Of a stretch of DNA of 64,000 nt, positions 60,641 through 64,000 are shown in pieces (the stretch's first letter is position 1; every line of letters starts with the position of its first letter). Made by a program: the position numbers and the translations under genes. A model generated the notes under the pieces. The model was not told where the DNA came from. It made no database searches and saw only the letters and a program-made list of their open reading frames with translations. Origin of the DNA: Halonotius roseus (GTDB taxonomy: Archaea > Halobacteriota > Halobacteria > Halobacteriales > Haloferacaceae); NCBI RefSeq assembly GCF_006861655.1, contig NZ_SESI01000003.1:186001-250000 (forward strand), written 5' to 3'.

Positions 60641-62911
60641 ATGAACAACGAGAAAATAAATGCCGTTGATGAATTACGCGGGAAACCAACACGGCGACGG
60701 GTGCTACATACAACTGCGGTCGCAGCCGGTGTTCTCGGTGGCGTGACAGCCAGCAGCACCAATGTGACAGCACAGGAAGAAGCAGGCAACGAACAGTGGT
60801 CGTTCAACACTGGGGGAACGATCACCTCCTCACCCACGATCGTCGACTCCTTCGTCTACTTCGGCAGCGACGACGGTAACATATACTCCCTGAACGCCTC
60901 CAACGCGTTCGAACGGTGGGCGTTTTCGACCGGTGGCAGCGTCCAGTCGTCACCGACCGTGGTGAGTGGTATTGTCTTTGTCGGGAGCCAGGACAACACC
61001 CTCTATGCGATCAACGCCGAATCCGGTGAGGAAGAGTGGGCCTTCAGCACTGGCGGAGCTGTCAACTCATCGCCAACAGTCGTCGATGGAACAATCTTCG
61101 TTGGGAGTAACGACGGAACAGTATATGCTGTAAGTGCCTCATCGGGACAGGAAGCGTGGACGTACGAGACCGGCGGAGCCGTCGAATCATCTCCGGTCGT
61201 TGTCAACGGAAGCGTCTTCGTCGGCAGCGATGACGGCACGTTGTATGCGATCAACGCCGACTCGGGTGAGGAACAGTGGACGTTCGAGACCGGTGGCAGT
61301 ATCCAGCGATCACCGACGGTGGCAAACGAAACAGTCTATGCCAGTAGTGAAGACGATGTGCTGTACGCTGTCAGCGCATCTGGCGGTGAAGAGCAGTGGA
61401 CGTTCGAATCCGAGTTTGGTGACCTCTCGACGCCAACCGTGGCGTCGGCGGGCTCGTTCGTCAGAGACACCGTCTTCGTCGGTGATCTCACCGGAACAGT
61501 GTACGCGCTGAACGCGGAACTCGGCGGAAGCCGATGGGAGAACGATCTCCAAGATGGCACTGGGACACCGACCGTTGTTCAATCAAACGTCTTTTTCGGG
61601 AACCGAAACGCCACCTACGCGCTCGATGTGGACACCGGCTCCGTCGATTGGGATATCAATTCCGAGATGACCTCCACTCCGACCGTTGCCGACGGAACGA
61701 TGTATTTCGGTAGTGGATCCACTCTCCGTGCGATTAACTCCGGTACCACATCATCAAGCGAGGGATCACGGACAAGACTCGGGACACTGGGCCATCCACC
61801 CGATTGGGCGTATGCTGATCAGACGATCGAAATCGATACCGAAGCACCACCATCAGGTGACGATGACAGTCCGCCAACAGACGATGGGGACGACAGCCCA
61901 CCAGCAGATGATGGGGACGATAGCCCGCCAGTAAACGATGACGACGGCCCGCCACCGTCAAACCCCGATGATGGCCTCGGGATGGTTGCCGCCGGCGGAG
62001 CCGGTGTCGCTGTGCTCGCGGGCATCGGAGGAGCCTACAAATGGCTCAGCAGTTCAGATAGCGATCGACAGCAGCGGGATAGCTTTGAGGAGGAGACACC
62101 GTCGGAATCACCCGATGTCCAAGATGAGGTAATCGAAGCAACTGATACGGCAGACGCCACAGATGATGTCGACCCGGATGTGCTCCGAGACGATGCCGAT
62201 GAACTCGTTGTCGATGCGACTGCGGCCCGAGAAGAGGGGGATTTGGCGACAGCCATCTCACTGTATGATGAAGCTCTCGATCTCTACAGGACAGCAGCCG
62301 ACGAGATCGACGACGAAGACACCAAAGACGAGCTGAAAGAGACGATCGCACAGACTAACTCCGATCGGGAAACACTCAGTCAGATCCAGAGCCGGCGTGG
62401 CGACCTCACGGAGGCGTTACAGCTCGGCGAGACAAGTTTCCAGACAGCAGTTGCAGCCCATGTGAACGGCGAGTACACTGTTGCCAAGCTTCGGTACCGA
62501 CAGGCCCGCGATCAGTATCAGCGCGCGCTGGACGAGCTCACAGGAAGTGACCACGAGCTGCTCAGTGAAGCGGTGCAGGTGGCTGTCGACCGCGAAAAGG
62601 ATATCAGCCCAGGAGCAGTTTCGACGGTGATCGATCTCTCCGAGGAGACGATCGACGCGCTCACAGAGGCCGGCATCGAGACGGTGGCTGATCTACAGGA
62701 TGCACAGACAACGTCAGCAGACGATGGTGAGATCGAAACGATCAATCCGGTCGAAGAGCTTCGGGAGGAAGGGACGATCACGGAGGAGGTAGCCGCACAG
62801 CTCACCGCACTGTACTGGTGGCACGATCAGGAAACGTACCAGGTTACGACCGAGGCGGCGATCCGTCAGCGATACGATCAGTCATCGGCCGGATACGAGG
62901 CAACAAAATAG
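60641..62911 (+). CDS. Tat-exported PQQ-propeller receptor with cytoplasmic TPR/HhH tail
   Basis: A 756-residue protein. A twin-arginine leader (TRRRVLHTTAVAAGVLGGVT) is followed by seven or more PQQ-type blades (each near ...VFVGSDDGTLYAINADSGEE) forming a beta-propeller of about 320 residues outside the cell. An Asp/Pro linker (DDGDDSPPADDGDDSPP) leads to a membrane helix (GMVAAGGAGVAVLAGIGGAY). Inside are an acidic region, a TPR-like helix pair (AAREEGDLATAISLYDEALD) and a helix-hairpin-helix (ETIDALTEAGIETVADLQDA). It has its own T-rich promoter-like spacer after the preceding gene. Confidence 0.82.
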   Translation: MNNEKINAVDELRGKPTRRRVLHTTAVAAGVLGGVTASSTNVTAQEEAGNEQWSFNTGGTITSSPTIVDSFVYFGSDDGNIYSLNASNAFERWAFSTGGSVQSSPTVVSGIVFVGSQDNTLYAINAESGEEEWAFSTGGAVNSSPTVVDGTIFVGSNDGTVYAVSASSGQEAWTYETGGAVESSPVVVNGSVFVGSDDGTLYAINADSGEEQWTFETGGSIQRSPTVANETVYASSEDDVLYAVSASGGEEQWTFESEFGDLSTPTVASAGSFVRDTVFVGDLTGTVYALNAELGGSRWENDLQDGTGTPTVVQSNVFFGNRNATYALDVDTGSVDWDINSEMTSTPTVADGTMYFGSGSTLRAINSGTTSSSEGSRTRLGTLGHPPDWAYADQTIEIDTEAPPSGDDDSPPTDDGDDSPPADDGDDSPPVNDDDGPPPSNPDDGLGMVAAGGAGVAVLAGIGGAYKWLSSSDSDRQQRDSFEEETPSESPDVQDEVIEATDTADATDDVDPDVLRDDADELVVDATAAREEGDLATAISLYDEALDLYRTAADEIDDEDTKDELKETIAQTNSDRETLSQIQSRRGDLTEALQLGETSFQTAVAAHVNGEYTVAKLRYRQARDQYQRALDELTGSDHELLSEAVQVAVDREKDISPGAVSTVIDLSEETIDALTEAGIETVADLQDAQTTSADDGEIETINPVEELREEGTITEEVAAQLTALYWWHDQETYQVTTEAAIRQRYDQSSAGYEATK

Positions 62912-62966
62912 CGCAACCGGATCGAACCAGCGGGTTTATTTTTCCAGGCGCACACCAGTTTTCCGT

Positions 62967-63037
62967 GCGCCGTTGGTCCAGTGGTAGGACAGAGCCTTCC
63001 CAAGGCTCTAGCCCGGGTTCAATTCCCGGACGGCGCA
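62967..63037 (+). tRNA. tRNA-Gly (anticodon CCC)
   Basis: The cloverleaf can be drawn by hand. Acceptor GCGCCGT (62967-62973) pairs with ACGGCGC (63030-63036), with discriminator A at 63037. The anticodon stem GAGCC/GGCTC encloses the loop TTCCCAA (anticodon CCC, 62999-63001). The T-arm CCGGG TTCAATT CCCGG is complete. CCA is not encoded. It lies 55 bp after the PQQ-receptor gene. Confidence 0.93.
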
Positions 63038-63092
63038 TGGTACTATCCCTACACGCTGAGTGGAGAAACCGTTAAAATCACGCGTACTGAGG

Positions 63093-63803
63093 CTACGATG
63101 AGGACTCTCGTTGGCGCAGATATTGGACAGAGAGTCCGACACTGAATGCGAGAACCGCAACCGGAACGGAAAAGCCGCCGTCGGCAGCGAACGACACGGT
63201 GTTACCCTGAATGACCTGCATCCAAATCGGGGCAGTGTTGGCTAACAGTGCGGCCCCAAGTCCGGTCAAACAGATGCTCATCAACACGTCGTAGTTCCGC
63301 ATCGCAACGATACCGGCAACGATCCCGACAACAGCCGCGATCCCGAGAATTCGGATCAGTTCTTCCTGTGGCAGTGCAGCAAACCGAAACAGATCAAGGG
63401 CGGCAAGCGGCGAAGATTCGATCCCGGTCGACGCCACCTCACGTGGTGTCGCTTCTATTTCACGGCCGAGAAGCGTAAAGAAAACCGCCGCAACGCCGGC
63501 GGTAAACCCGGCGATCCCAGCAGCGTATCGGGTGGCCATACGGATGAGCCCGGCACCCAAAAGCGCGCCAACAGCTGTGAGTACAGCAGTTATTGCCAGA
63601 ATCTGTGAGGTCTCGAAACCACCATTTGAGATCAGACGTGGGAGACCGATCCAGCCGATTGCACCGCCAGCGGCCCCGCCACCGATCCAGCCGATCACGT
63701 TTAGAATGGTATCCGCTAAGTTGTAGCCGGCGACGGCCAATAAGAGACCAACGAGGGTTACGGTACCGAGAATCGTTGCAGTAAGTGGATCAATACCGAT
63801 CAT
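63093..63803 (-). CDS. Multi-helix membrane protein, unknown function
   Basis: A 236-residue protein that is hydrophobic over nearly its full length, with about seven membrane helices (IGIDPLTATILGTVTLVGLL at the N-terminus, and GGFSVPVAVLAFSVGLSVQY near the end). A short basic C-terminus (YLRQRESSS) follows. No recognised family. It may resemble small haloarchaeal membrane proteins with Gly-rich helices. It converges on the tRNA-Gly and lies beside the tubulin-like gene cluster, but has no visible link to it. Confidence 0.65.
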   Translation of the reverse strand: MIGIDPLTATILGTVTLVGLLLAVAGYNLADTILNVIGWIGGGAAGGAIGWIGLPRLISNGGFETSQILAITAVLTAVGALLGAGLIRMATRYAAGIAGFTAGVAAVFFTLLGREIEATPREVASTGIESSPLAALDLFRFAALPQEELIRILGIAAVVGIVAGIVAMRNYDVLMSICLTGLGAALLANTAPIWMQVIQGNTVSFAADGGFSVPVAVLAFSVGLSVQYLRQRESSS

Positions 63804-64000
63804 CGATAACTCTACAGTACGTTACAAAGGTTACGCGTGTTATAATTTGTTTTTGACGAAAGATATGTAACAGTGTAATTCAGTACAACATCCGAGGATT
63901 TGTGGTTGTAGGTGCGACCTGTGCCGGCAAAATAGCCTCTGATACTCGGAAGACAATCACTACATATCAGTCGACAGTCAGTGACGAGGAGCGTCAAGCA
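63804..64000. other. AT-rich sequence at the window end, no gene seen
   Basis: The 197 bp up to the window edge are AT-rich and hold no convincing coding sequence. They include the promoter region of the membrane protein gene at 63093-63803. Confidence 0.5.

Noticed and set aside
54069-63040. Integrated virus or plasmid at tRNA-Gly
   Set aside because: There is no integrase and no repeated tRNA 3' end (att site) on the other side. The AT-rich region is limited to promoters and the ectodomain, so island integration is not supported by this window alone.

Overview
The window is chromosomal DNA of a haloarchaeon (class Halobacteria). Evidence: high GC, very acidic proteins, leaderless-type promoters with TATA elements about 25-30 bp before start codons, twin-arginine signals on most exported proteins, and archaeal information-processing genes (archaeal-type GluRS and ProRS, Nop5 and fibrillarin, TFE, the KH/beta-CASP nuclease aCPSF1/FttA, Trm56, FAU-1, and gamma-glutamylcysteine synthetase without a gshB). 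I cannot name the genus. Gene density is high. No rRNA, CRISPR array, insertion sequence or replication origin was seen, and there is one tRNA, Gly(CCC).

Regions: 1-8.2 kb holds an MFS transporter, a MazF-like toxin with a winged-helix partner, gltX, a thioredoxin-fold gene with a divergent regulator, an RNA-binding protein, an MNT/HEPN pair and the nop5-fibrillarin operon. 8.3-11 kb is a phosphonate-type ABC transporter (D-C-E order). 11-15 kb holds gshA, a regulator with a palindromic operator candidate, coaD, a TFB-like fragment protein and a uridine phosphorylase. 15.2-18.7 kb is a run of four exported proteins with DUF1102/SipW-type signals that ends in a bactofilin-like beta-helix protein. 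18.9-30 kb contains a receiver-like/membrane fusion, an HD phosphohydrolase, a Ste24-type protease, glutamate synthase, proS and a cold-shock gene. 30-39.5 kb holds a macrodomain protein, HicAB, a VOC dioxygenase, aCPSF1, small zinc-finger and membrane proteins, a nitrilase operon and a PhoU-like regulator. 39.6-54 kb is mostly housekeeping: NAD-kinase-like, MFS, the tfe operon, trm56, a menE-like ligase, fau-1, glucokinase and nadE.

The most unusual part is 54.3-62.9 kb, between nadE and tRNA-Gly. Its four genes encode a 1056-residue FtsZ/tubulin-superfamily protein with long coiled coils, a polytopic membrane protein with a cytoplasmic Ras-like GTPase domain, a single-pass protein whose extracellular half is carried by abruptly AT-rich DNA, and a Tat-exported PQQ-propeller receptor with a cytoplasmic TPR/helix-hairpin-helix tail. 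I infer a membrane-spanning cytoskeletal or membrane-remodelling apparatus that links extracellular sensing to a tubulin-like polymer.

A second signal is a dispersed intergenic element of about 125 bp, present once at 29.9 kb and as a head-to-head inverted pair at 42.0-42.3 kb. The three copies share a conserved core, but the 11-12 bp stem around it differs in each and stays perfectly base-paired. That covariation implies selection on a folded RNA or DNA structure.
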